64,000 nucleotides of DNA from Pedobacter sp. MR2016-24 (GCF_026239655.1 NZ_JAPIVO010000002.1:496001-560000); one strand, 5' to 3'. Shown: positions 37,001 to 43,800, counted from the stretch's first letter. Numbers and translations are program-made. The notes: a model not told the origin generated them from the letters alone.

Positions 37001-37969
37001 ATCCGTCAGATTCGGGAGAGTTTCGGTGATAGTGAAAGCTTACAGCCAATTGTATTGCTATTCAGCTCTGCTGATGATGAAAAAATAATTCGTCTGTGTG
37101 AGGAGTTGCAGGTCAATTCAAGATTGGTAAAACCAGTTAAAATGACGGAATTGTATGCATTGCTATCGCATGTATTACTTAAAGACAAACCTCAATCTTC
37201 TGCTGTAAAAGATACTTCAGTGGAAATCACAAAAGCAGCCATTCGTATTCTTGTGGCAGACGATAACCCGGTAAATATGCTCCTGGCAAAAACAATTATC
37301 TCAAGAGCAGCGGCGAATGCAGAAGTGATTGAAGCCAGAAATGGCGTAGAAGCCATAGAACATTTTAAGACAGCCATGCCAGACCTGATTTTAATGGATG
37401 TGCAAATGCCAGAGATGAATGGTTACGAAGCTACTACTGCCATCAGGAATCTGGAAACTGGTGGCAACCGGGTACCCATCATTGCTTTGACCGCCGGAAA
37501 CGTAAAAGACGAGCGTGAGAGATGTGTAAATGCTGGCATGGATGACTTTGTAGTGAAACCCGTGATTGAAGATACGGTCATACAGATCCTCAAAAAGTGG
37601 TTGCATTTGGAGGGATTTGAAGATACTTTTAGTGCTGTTCAAGCTGAAGATCTGCAGCATTTTAATCCTGAAATTTTACGCGGACATATTGGTGATGATG
37701 CGCTGATCCTCGCTGAGATTCTGTCACTCACCAAAATCCAGTTAAGGCAATCTTTATCGGTGCTTCAGACGGCTATAGATAGGAATGAAAAAGAAAAGAT
37801 ATCGGCTGAAGGCCATAAAGTTTATGGTACAGCGGTGTCGGCCGGGCTGCCTAAACTCGCTAAACTGGCCCGGGAAATAGAGATTTCTAAAGATGCATCT
37901 GTCCTTTCTGCCACCAGCATGTTCGGGGCACTGCGTGATGAAGTAGAAATCTGTATGCAGTTGATGTGA
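34061..37969 (+). CDS. Hybrid sensor histidine kinase: GAF-PAS(x4)-HisKA-HATPase-REC-REC-Hpt
   Basis: A 1302-residue soluble hybrid kinase; no membrane segment is visible, so it senses cytoplasmic signals. Order: GAF (about 20-160), four PAS/PAC units (about 170-290, 290-405, 410-530, 535-655), HisKA with His685 in 'SNMSHEIRTP', HATPase ('NLLGNAAKF', 'GGTGLGLAI'), REC1 with Asp969 ('ILMDYHMP'), REC2 with Asp1113 ('ILMDVQMP'), and a C-terminal Hpt with His1252 ('GHKVYGTA'). This is a complete internal phosphorelay. No DNA-binding output domain or partner regulator is adjacent, so the relay must pass phosphate to an unlinked regulator. Confidence 0.93.
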   Translation: MDKLVLPANEQDRLKALKNYEILNSLSEQEYDRITSLAAIICQTPISLITLVDEDRQWFKSKVGLDIDQTSREIAFCHYTIMDKVLFEVPDADTDQRFRDNPLVTQDPHVKFYAGYPLIDPAGYQIGTLCVIDRKPNRLNDQQKEALHLLSQEVMQLITERRLKEELRNFEKLFLLSNDLICVAGTDGFFRKVNPAFNKILGWSEAEILAKTIFDLVHPLDELRTVAEMEKLKKGQSIINFEHRLQTASGNYKTFQWVISPEENTGNLFAVGRDVTQIRESEEKLAEKEADLRAVVENSQGLICTHDLNGNFSSVNQAGATIMGYSVAELIKMSLFDIIPAERHVYLSTYLNHIAKTGSGAGRMLVIHKDGSLKTLLFNNVLEKRPGKNPYVIGNALDITESKKMEMRLSQLSEMLRQTNQVARVGGWQLDLSTKEVYWTQVTREIHDLPEEIEPDLQTGINFYKEGSGRESIIGAINQAIADGKSWDIEVQIVTYTGNEIWVKSMGNAIFEDGKCVRLYGSFQDIDRRKKTELEVERSRAILSSFATHAPAAVAMLDKNMNYIAVSNRWLEDYGLQGKDIIGGSYYDYFSFITIEGRQRHQRILQGEIERKEEDIFIPVDSQQKQYITWEMRPWFAADGSIGGMMIFTQNITSAIEQRNELAQAKLAAEQASIAKSDFLSNMSHEIRTPLNGVIGFTDLVLKTELNDTQLQYLSIVNQSANALLGIINDILDFSKIEAGKLELDIEECDLYEISGQATDIISYQVQKKGLEMLLHLPPDLPRFIWTDSVRLKQILVNLLGNAAKFTEKGEIELKIEVLEQQADRSLFRFGVRDTGIGIRADKKEKIFEAFAQEDGSTTKKYGGTGLGLAITNKLLGLMNSKLELDTILGKGSEFFFEVWMQCEQGEAKVWEDISWIQKVLIVDDNMNNRTILEEMLLLKGIICTQAKNGFEALQILASGEHFDVILMDYHMPYLDGLDTIRQIRESFGDSESLQPIVLLFSSADDEKIIRLCEELQVNSRLVKPVKMTELYALLSHVLLKDKPQSSAVKDTSVEITKAAIRILVADDNPVNMLLAKTIISRAAANAEVIEARNGVEAIEHFKTAMPDLILMDVQMPEMNGYEATTAIRNLETGGNRVPIIALTAGNVKDERERCVNAGMDDFVVKPVIEDTVIQILKKWLHLEGFEDTFSAVQAEDLQHFNPEILRGHIGDDALILAEILSLTKIQLRQSLSVLQTAIDRNEKEKISAEGHKVYGTAVSAGLPKLAKLAREIEISKDASVLSATSMFGALRDEVEICMQLM

Positions 37970-37990
37970 TGTTTACCGTCCTTGTGATCA

Positions 37991-38042
37991 GCAATTGAGC
38001 CTAATGCGTATAGCCATAGCTATACGCATTAGGCTCAATTGC
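37991..38042. repeat. 24-bp perfect inverted repeat with 4-base loop
   Basis: Left arm 37991-38014 and right arm 38019-38042 are exact reverse complements over 24 bp, separated by CATA. It begins 21 bp after the kinase stop. It may act as a terminator for the kinase, but there is no T-run after it and the stem is far longer than those of other terminators in the window. It ends just before the remnant of another gene. Confidence 0.9.
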
Positions 38043-38072
38043 CACCTGCAGTTTCATTTAACAATTCATTTG

Positions 38073-38198
38073 TCAGGATTTTTTCAATGACAAAGCTTTC
38101 AGTTCTGCAATTTTTCCATTTTCGAAGCGCCAGACGTCGCAATGATCATAGTAATTTCCCTTGTCACGGTTACATAAATACCATCCTTTTGTGAATTG
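38073..38198 (-). pseudogene. C-terminal stub of a SnoaL/NTF2-like protein
   Basis: A minus-strand frame without a start codon or the first two-thirds of a gene reads 'NRDKGNYYDHCDVWRFENGK' then 'IAELKALSLKKS' and stops. The 'YDxxDVWRFENGKIxE' pattern is typical of the last beta-strands of SnoaL-like/NTF2-like polyketide-cyclase-fold proteins. An in-frame stop at 38199-38201 bounds it upstream. It is a truncated relic next to the long inverted repeat. Confidence 0.65.
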
Positions 38199-38229
38199 TT
38201 AAATGTTGCTCAGATACACTGATTAAGTT

Positions 38230-39243
38230 CTACAAACTTTCCCAGGTTTCTTCAATTATTTCGATTCCAAATTCTTCTAACCGGTTGCTGATATGATCAG
38301 TGGTGATCATAGTTTCCGGAAGATACAAACCCCCGGTTTGTTGTTCAGATTGTCCATTCAAGCCCAATATCTTTTCTGTGATTAAATATACGCCCACGGC
38401 TGTGAGATGCGAATTCCCTTTTGGGCCGGATAAAATCGTTTTGAGTTTCCTTTTTTCGCCGGATAGTAGTGTGCCCTCAATGATAATGTATAAATCATGA
38501 GAAGCTTCGACGCCCTTACTAGTCCCTATAGATTCCCCTGTAATAAAGTCGAATCGAATATTTTTCGCACTCGTAAAAGCGGCTATGCTCGGAACATCGA
38601 GCGTACTGAGTGGGTAACCTGTTGCTGATGAATGATTGTGCAAATCAATAGTTCGCGGGTTTTCTTTTGCTTGTAATGATAGCCAATTTCCGCCCTTGCG
38701 AATGAGCGCCTCACCAACAAAACCACTCACTTCGTTTGCCACCAGCGGCCCTACGCTATCTTTTGGGTCATATAATCCTGCAAGTTCGATAGTTTCTATT
38801 TGACTGAATTTATTCGCTTGTTGCCTGACCATCAGGGTTAATATTCCCGCTTGCCAATGACCTGCGTATACAACAGGCGCAAGAATCGTTTTGTGAAGGC
38901 CTAGAAATGCTGTGGGAGAAATTTGATCCCCTAATTCGCTTACAGCAATACATGCAATGCCATTTAAGATAGCAGTTTCTCTTAAGATATTGCTGCGATC
39001 ATCTACTGCTGATATAATCAGGTCAATTTTCTTAAATTGACTTAGCTCGAAGCCTTCTTTGAGATTGATATAGGCTGTTTCTGAATGATTTAATTCCTCT
39101 GCTAAAGCTATTCCGTTTTGCGGATTTCTGCCTGCAAGAATAAGTTCGATATGCTGATCAGCTTGTCTGATGAGTCTTGCGATGTTACTTCCAACCATGC
39201 CATAACCGCCCACAATTAAAATTCGTTTTTTCTGTGATTCCAT
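38230..39243 (-). CDS. Saccharopine dehydrogenase-like NAD(P)-binding protein
   Basis: A 337-residue protein. The N-terminal Rossmann fold is clear ('RILIVGGYGMVGSNIARLI', residues about 7-25, then 'ELILAGRNP' after strand 2). The rest resembles saccharopine-dehydrogenase-like oxidoreductases whose substrates are usually unknown. No neighbour gives a pathway. Start at the ATG 39243; the next 250 bp upstream hold no recognised gene. Confidence 0.78.
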   Translation of the reverse strand: MESQKKRILIVGGYGMVGSNIARLIRQADQHIELILAGRNPQNGIALAEELNHSETAYINLKEGFELSQFKKIDLIISAVDDRSNILRETAILNGIACIAVSELGDQISPTAFLGLHKTILAPVVYAGHWQAGILTLMVRQQANKFSQIETIELAGLYDPKDSVGPLVANEVSGFVGEALIRKGGNWLSLQAKENPRTIDLHNHSSATGYPLSTLDVPSIAAFTSAKNIRFDFITGESIGTSKGVEASHDLYIIIEGTLLSGEKRKLKTILSGPKGNSHLTAVGVYLITEKILGLNGQSEQQTGGLYLPETMITTDHISNRLEEFGIEIIEETWESL

Positions 39244-39497
39244 ATTAAATTTTTTAATTATATAATTTTACATTTTGTAATTCATTGCCGGTTAGTAATC
39301 AAATTGATATTGCGAGGGCTATTTTTTTTCCCTTCATCCGATATCGTTTCATACTGCCATATGCCCGGATTCGTATATTTAAGACAAAGTTATGGTTGCA
39401 TATAAACTTTCGTGTATTGCCCGCTAATTGTTAGGTACTATAAAAAATGTAAGTAATGAAGAGGCCTTGTTCAAGGTCAGTCATGATTTTGGTGCTG
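39244..39497. other. Intergenic, no gene recognised
   Basis: Contains the promoter side of the saccharopine-dehydrogenase-like gene and short open stretches on both strands with plausible codon use but no recognisable domain. They could be further gene debris. Nothing can be assigned. Confidence 0.35.
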
Positions 39498-39725
39498 CTA
39501 TAGAAACGAAATCCGAGGTTTATTCAGGGATATTTCTATCGGCACCACCAGTTTGCTGAAATCTGTTTTCAGCTGAGGGGATTCACCTTTAACGGCGTCT
39601 TGTTTATTCGGTTTGATGAAATGTTTACGCAGATCCTGTTTTCCGATGCCGGAAAAAGCCTTCAGGCCGAAGTTCAGGAATTCCTTCGGGATACTGGATA
39701 GCAACCAGTACTGTCTTTGTTTCAT
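39498..39725 (-). CDS. Hypothetical 75-residue protein (uncertain)
   Basis: ATG at 39725 gives a basic 75-residue protein ('MKQRQYWLLSSIPKEFLNFG' to the end 'LNKPRISFL'). Codon choice looks like that of neighbouring genes, and the upstream 50-150 bp carry a phased repeat array that could regulate it. No family is recognised. A competing plus-strand frame over the same bases is also plausible, and it may be a gene fragment. An upstream extension to 39839 has no coding character. Confidence 0.3.
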   Translation of the reverse strand: MKQRQYWLLSSIPKEFLNFGLKAFSGIGKQDLRKHFIKPNKQDAVKGESPQLKTDFSKLVVPIEISLNKPRISFL

Positions 39726-39774
39726 ATGGCAAATTGTTTGCGGGCACCATGGTGCTAATATGAGTATTATAATA

Positions 39775-39853
39775 GGGTTGACTGCATATTTAGGAGGGGT
39801 TGATATAGGCAGCATTATAGGGTTGGAATAGTAAAACACTATACCAACCCTAT
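39775..39853. repeat. GGGTTG repeats at 22-23 bp spacing plus a compound hairpin
   Basis: GGGTTG occurs at 39775, 39797 and 39820, about two helical turns apart. The third copy forms a hairpin with an inverted copy: ATAGGGTTGG (39817-39826) pairs with CCAACCCTAT (39844-39853), and inside it ATAGT pairs with ACTAT around a short loop. A further AACCC follows near 39857. The layout resembles an iteron-like or operator array, or the minus-strand terminator of the SDR gene that ends at 39928. Confidence 0.6.
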
Positions 39854-39927
39854 GTTAACCCTAAACCAACACATATTTGTCCTACACTGGAGTAAGTTTA
39901 CTTCTGCTCCTTGCTTTTGATAAAAAG

Positions 39928-40725
39928 TTACCGGACAACTGGAAAATTCCCTCCATCGATATGGTAATTTGTACCTGTGATATAAGATGCATTAGGAGAA
40001 ACCAGGAAGTACACCAGTTCTGCTGTCTCTTCCGGCTGGGCCATTCTGCCGAGGGGTACACCGCCCACCCGGTTGAATAGATTTTGCGTCATTTCTTCTA
40101 CAGAAATTCCCGCGTTTTTCGCCAGGTCATTAAGAAAGTTGGACATGGCTTCAGTTTTGTTCAGTCCGGGTGATACCGTTACTACCCTCACACCCTGTGG
40201 CGCCACCTCATCAGAAAGCGCTTTGCTGTAAGCATTCAGGGCAGCCTTGGCCGAAGTGTATGCCATGGTAGATTCCCATATCGGGAATTGTCCGGTGGTA
40301 GACGAGATATGAATGATAACACCGTTTTTGCGAGTCAGCATATGGGGAAGTAACGCTTTGTCCAATCTGACAGAGGAAAATAGGTTGACTTGAAATGCCT
40401 GGTTCCAATCTTCATCATTCAGTGTACCAAAGCCACCTCCCGGAAAAGTGTTTGCGCCCATGTTGTTGATCAGGATATCTACGCCGCCAAATTGTGCGGT
40501 AATTTCTTCCGCTACCCGGGTTACATCTTCCGGCCGGGACAGGTCTGCCGCAATGAAAAGATAAGGTAACCCCGCCTCAGCAGGCTGATTACGTGCCGTA
40601 ACGATCACGGTAGCACCTGCCGCAGCCAATCTGGCTGCAATGGCTTTGCCTATTCCTTTTGTACCACCAGTTACCAGTGCGATTTTACCTGCAAGATTTT
40701 GATCCGTTTGTTTTTGATTATTCAT
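39928..40725 (-). CDS. Short-chain dehydrogenase/reductase, paralogue B
   Basis: A 265-residue SDR closely similar to the one at 29515-30309: shared 'GKIALVTGGTKG', 'ARNQP' and 'FIAADLS' blocks and the same catalytic positions (Tyr156/Lys160, 'YTSAK'). 'NNMG' stands for the usual NNAG. NADP(H) use is suggested by the Arg after strand 2. It is divergent from an HxlR regulator (129-bp gap) with repeated sites in between, the typical arrangement for a regulator controlling its neighbour. Confidence 0.9.
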   Translation of the reverse strand: MNNQKQTDQNLAGKIALVTGGTKGIGKAIAARLAAAGATVIVTARNQPAEAGLPYLFIAADLSRPEDVTRVAEEITAQFGGVDILINNMGANTFPGGGFGTLNDEDWNQAFQVNLFSSVRLDKALLPHMLTRKNGVIIHISSTTGQFPIWESTMAYTSAKAALNAYSKALSDEVAPQGVRVVTVSPGLNKTEAMSNFLNDLAKNAGISVEEMTQNLFNRVGGVPLGRMAQPEETAELVYFLVSPNASYITGTNYHIDGGNFPVVR

Positions 40726-40748
40726 AGTCTTGAAAATAGTTTACTTTT

Positions 40749-40763
40749 GTTTCGCAAAGAAAC
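40749..40763. promoter_or_regulatory. Inverted repeat upstream of SDR paralogue B
   Basis: GTTTC-GCAAA-GAAAC is a 5-bp inverted repeat with a 5-base centre, 24 bp before the SDR start codon on the minus strand. Its position fits a repressor site over the SDR promoter. Assignment to the HxlR protein is inferred. Confidence 0.35.
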
Positions 40764-40805
40764 TAAAACCAAACCAGTCATTCTGGAATCTGCCGGATAT
40801 TGGTG

Positions 40806-40852
40806 GTTACGCCAATGTAACTAAAGGCAATTAGTGGTAACATAAAGGTAAC
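40806..40852. promoter_or_regulatory. Helically phased GTAAC repeats before the HxlR gene
   Basis: GTTAC (inverted) at 40806 and GTAAC at 40817, 40837 and 40848 give spacings of 11, 20 and 11 bp, so all sites face the same side of the helix. The last site ends 2 bp before the HxlR start codon. HxlR regulators bind as dimers to short inverted sites and often autoregulate. Confidence 0.45.
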
Positions 40853-40854
40853 TA

Positions 40855-41214
40855 ATGAGAAAAGCACTTCAAAACCCCGACAACTGCGCCGTCGTACGCA
40901 CGATGGGATACATTGGCGGTAAATGGAAACCTATCGTATTGATCAGGATATTTACCGGTGTAAAAATTCGTTTTGGTAAACTAGCGGTGCAAATGCCCGA
41001 TATTTCCCGAAAGATACTGTCAAAGCAACTCAAAGAGCTGGAAGAGGACAGGCTGATCATAAGGCAAAGTTATATGGAAAAGCCACCGCGGGTAGAGTAT
41101 GAACTAAGCGAATTGGGAAAAACGCTGATTCCGGTGTTAAAAGCGATGAATGACTGGGGAGAGCAGATGGAAAATCCGGGTTCATGTTCAACATGGAATC
41201 CTGTAGTAGAATGA
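40855..41214 (+). CDS. HxlR-family winged-helix regulator (paired with SDR paralogue B)
   Basis: A 119-residue HxlR protein: 'MGYIGGKWKPIVLIRI' (helix 1 region), 'DISRKILSKQLKELEEDRLI' (recognition helix) and 'PRVEYELSELGKTLIPVL' (wing). Cys9 ('NPDNCAVVRT') lies at the usual redox-sensing position before helix 1. The start codon abuts a phased GTAAC array, suggesting autoregulation. It is divergent from the SDR; both together mirror the HxlR/SDR pair at 29-30 kb. Confidence 0.88.
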   Translation: MRKALQNPDNCAVVRTMGYIGGKWKPIVLIRIFTGVKIRFGKLAVQMPDISRKILSKQLKELEEDRLIIRQSYMEKPPRVEYELSELGKTLIPVLKAMNDWGEQMENPGSCSTWNPVVE

Positions 41215-41598
41215 CCAGGGGTGCTGTTAAGCAAAATCATATCTTTAAGAATTTTCAAGCAAAAAGGGGGATTTTTTAACAAGTATATAGGTCTGCCTGT
41301 ATCGTAAAGCACTTCGCACTGTTTTCACTTGGATATATAAAAACTCAGTTATTGAGAATAAATTAAAAAAATAGATTTAGTTAAATGGAGACTATACTCA
41401 AAGCATTCGTTAGCCCAACTTAGCAAATTCCAGATGGATTTTACAATAATCTTATTTGGAACATTAGACATGTTATTATAACCCAGCAAAAGTTGATATA
41501 CAAAGCGCAAATTTACAAGAGTATATCTCAGATGAGTTGTTTGATCGAACCTGTTTCTGAAAATGAAGCCAATAGTTTGTCGGGCCGCCTGAAATATT
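41215..41598. other. Intergenic, no intact gene
   Basis: AT-rich sequence with multiple stops in every frame. A short frame near 41515-41575 ('EYISDELFDRTCF') looks like gene debris but cannot be assigned. It leads into the hipB-like fragment. Confidence 0.4.
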
Positions 41599-41652
41599 AT
41601 TTCTAAAATTGAGCGTGGTGAGACTAATTCTGTTGTAGATTTCCGGATTTAA
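41599..41652 (+). pseudogene. hipB-like (XRE antitoxin) fragment
   Basis: Reads 'ISKIERGETNSVVDF' and then stops. The 42 bases from 41599 match the intact antitoxin gene at 45272-45313 at 35 positions, including a 15-base identical run (ATTGAGCGTGGTGAG). Upstream similarity continues only weakly and with an indel. It is the helix-turn-helix core of a second, decayed antitoxin copy. Confidence 0.7.
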
Positions 41653-41687
41653 GTGTACTCAGGTTTGAGGGAACCAATATCGCGCTC
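41651..41687 (-). pseudogene. Short fragment like the 3' part of the Oar-type receptor gene
   Basis: Bases 41651-41687 match 46973-47009 at 30 of 37 positions, including 13 identical in a row. The minus-strand reading 'VPSNLSTL' parallels 'VPSNLNTL' of the receptor at 46838-50110. It directly follows the hipB-like fragment in the same order and orientation as in the intact locus. It is short, so chance similarity cannot be fully excluded. Confidence 0.45.
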
Positions 41688-41688
41688 T

Positions 41689-42441
41689 TTATGAACATAG
41701 GTCCATTTCTACTTTGGTAACTTGTTGATACTGCGCAAGCCCTTTCATTAAATTCTTTAGGATATCAGGGCTGGCTGCATCAATATAAATGAGCAGACGA
41801 CCGTCTTTTTCAAGTTCAATCTTCCAGTTATGGACCGCTTGCAGGATGGGACCTGCATTCTTTCCTCTTTCTCTTTCATCGGCCAATTGGTTAAATTTCA
41901 AGAAGATGTGATTCAACGTTTCGCTAATTGAGTTAAACAGTCCTTTTTCATTAATTGTCACATATACATGCATAGTATATGCATAATTCCTGATTTCCAA
42001 CTCAAAGGGAAGATTTTTCATCTTGAAAGGAGCTCTCTTGTCAACATCAGCTGCGAGTTCCTCGTAATATTTTTTGGGTGTTAGTCCTTCCATCCAACAT
42101 TCCAGATCCTCTTCGTCAAACTCTTCGTCAGCAATAGATATAAGCTTGCCAGACTTTGATTTCCAGCAAAAACTGATCTCATGGCCTATGCCATCAGCGA
42201 TATAAAGAACAATATTTATACGTGACAGCTCATTTTCTACCTCATAAAATTTAATACCCCGGTCCTGTGACCCCATTGTGATTGTAATTTGTGCCGAGGG
42301 GGATAAACCTGTTCCCAGTTTAAATAACGTAACCACCTTCCTGTCCATAAAATCATAAAAATGTTCGCTAAATTTTACTGATGCAGCTTCGTTGTACCAA
42401 CCCATGATTCTTGGGCTTTTTGAAAAAAAGTGAGTGGCCAT
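41689..42441 (-). CDS. Hypothetical protein, possible immunity protein
   Basis: A 250-residue, soluble, acidic-looking protein without a signal peptide ('EEFDEEDLECWMEG' in the middle). No domain is recognised. It starts 9 bp after the stop of a degraded gene whose C-terminal tail resembles that of polymorphic-toxin-type proteins. That order and spacing are typical of toxin then immunity gene, and immunity genes often outlive the toxin. The function is inferred from context only. Confidence 0.6.
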   Translation of the reverse strand: MATHFFSKSPRIMGWYNEAASVKFSEHFYDFMDRKVVTLFKLGTGLSPSAQITITMGSQDRGIKFYEVENELSRINIVLYIADGIGHEISFCWKSKSGKLISIADEEFDEEDLECWMEGLTPKKYYEELAADVDKRAPFKMKNLPFELEIRNYAYTMHVYVTINEKGLFNSISETLNHIFLKFNQLADERERGKNAGPILQAVHNWKIELEKDGRLLIYIDAASPDILKNLMKGLAQYQQVTKVEMDLCS

Positions 42442-42450
42442 ATTTAATAC

Positions 42451-42840
42451 TTATAACATATATGCTAATCTAACAATTCTGTATGCAAGGGCAAAACTAG
42501 CTGCATCATCTAGAATACCTACGCCAGCTGAGGCGACATCTTCAACTATGGTACCAACAACAATCGCGGTGCCTGTAGTAATCGCAGCTGCTCTAATTGC
42601 TAAAATAACATCTCTGTTTTGAGGATCTTTCCGAAATTCTACAATTATAGTTCTCCATGGTAAAATCCCTGCTGTGGTATGTTATAGGAGTTGCTCTGGC
42701 ATCAGGCGTGAATCACCCGGTGTCCAGCTATTGCTGTCAGGCGTCAGGTATATTTCCAGAATCACGCTACTTGTTGGTCGGCCACTTATATGTATTCCTG
42801 TATCACTTACCAAAATTCCTGATTGGCCTGCCAAAATGAT
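42451..42840 (-). pseudogene. Truncated, nonsense-interrupted C-terminal region of a larger protein (toxin-tail-like)
   Basis: One minus-strand frame stays open from about 42840 to a stop at 42451 except for a single TAA at 42682-42684. It reads 'GQSGILVSDTGIHISGRPTS' before the TAA and 'ILPWRTIIVEFRKDPQNRD' after it, ending in a hydrophobic tail with 'IVVGTIVEDVASAGVGILDD'. A CAA-to-TAA change would explain the stop. The N-terminal part is missing; the AraC promoter begins there. The small, Gly/Ala-rich tail recalls C-termini of polymorphic or secreted toxin proteins, but I cannot name a family. Confidence 0.6.
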
Positions 42841-42885
42841 TATATAGCGAATTCTTATTCTAATTTTGAAATAGAACATTTGCCA

Positions 42886-43779
42886 ATGGGACCGATAGCC
42901 AAACTGGAGAGTATCACTCAATTTAATGAAGAAAGGGGGCAGGAGACGCTCCATCCATTGATTACTTTATTAGATCAATCCAAATCGAAACCGATCAGGG
43001 TACATCGCTTTCTATCAGAGTTATACATTATTTTTCTTAAGCATGAAAAATGCGCTGATATACTGTATGGTCGCAGTCAATACGATTATCAGGAAGAATC
43101 GCTGCTGTTTATCGCCCCGGGTCAGCTTGCTGGTTTTGAGGAAGACGGCACCATGTTACAGCCTAACGGCTTGGCCCTTGCTTTTCATCCGGACCTGATC
43201 AGGGGAACAGCACTAGGAAAGACGATGAGAGATTACCATTTTTTCTCCTACGATGTGAAAGAGGCACTACATGTTTCTGCCAGGGAAAAGCAGATTTTGC
43301 TGGAATGTTTTGGGAAAATAGGCTATGAACTTATTCATCCTACAGACAAACATAGTCGTAAGCTGATCGTTAGCAATATCGAATTGTTACTGAATTACTG
43401 TGAACGTTTTTATGACCGCCAGTTCATTAGCAGGGAGTATGTGAATAAAGATATATTGACAAAGTTTGAAGAACTGATCGACAATTATTTTATAGCAGAT
43501 CAGCGTTTAGCAGGGCTGCCGACTGTAGGCTACTGCGCTGAACAACTTCATTTATCTCCAAAATATTTTGGAGACCTCATCAGGAAAGAAACAGGTCAGT
43601 CTGCACAGGAATACATTCAAAATAAGGTAATTGCTGTAGCCAAAGAAAAGATTTTTGATACCAGCAAATCGATAAGTGAAATTGCTTATGAAATGGGTTA
43701 CAAATATCCCCAGCATTTTACGCGTATGTTTAAGCAGCATGTGGGACAATCTCCGCAAGATTTCAGATCACTAAATTAA
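42886..43779 (+). CDS. AraC-family transcriptional regulator
   Basis: A 297-residue regulator. The N-terminal part resembles the cupin-type sensor of Bacteroidota AraC proteins ('ESLLFIAPGQLAGFEEDG'), and the C-terminal double helix-turn-helix is clear ('YCAEQLHLSPKYFGDLIRKE' and 'ISEIAYEMGYKYPQHFTRMF'). The ATG at 42886 is chosen over 42823, which has a TTG start and would extend into the neighbouring pseudogene. A TAnnTTTG box (TAATTTTG, 42861-42868) lies just upstream. It precedes the CMD-ABM gene by 21 bp and likely controls or accompanies it. Confidence 0.85.
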   Translation: MGPIAKLESITQFNEERGQETLHPLITLLDQSKSKPIRVHRFLSELYIIFLKHEKCADILYGRSQYDYQEESLLFIAPGQLAGFEEDGTMLQPNGLALAFHPDLIRGTALGKTMRDYHFFSYDVKEALHVSAREKQILLECFGKIGYELIHPTDKHSRKLIVSNIELLLNYCERFYDRQFISREYVNKDILTKFEELIDNYFIADQRLAGLPTVGYCAEQLHLSPKYFGDLIRKETGQSAQEYIQNKVIAVAKEKIFDTSKSISEIAYEMGYKYPQHFTRMFKQHVGQSPQDFRSLN

Positions 43780-43800
43780 GATACACATCAACTTCAGCGA

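Noticed and set aside
39613..39831. 72-residue plus-strand ORF overlapping the uncertain minus-strand gene
   Set aside because: Crosses the GGGTTG repeat array and has no recognisable sequence; the minus-strand frame looks slightly better, though neither is certain.
42434..42622. 62-residue plus-strand ORF
   Set aside because: It is the complement of the degraded toxin-tail-like frame, which makes far better protein sequence.
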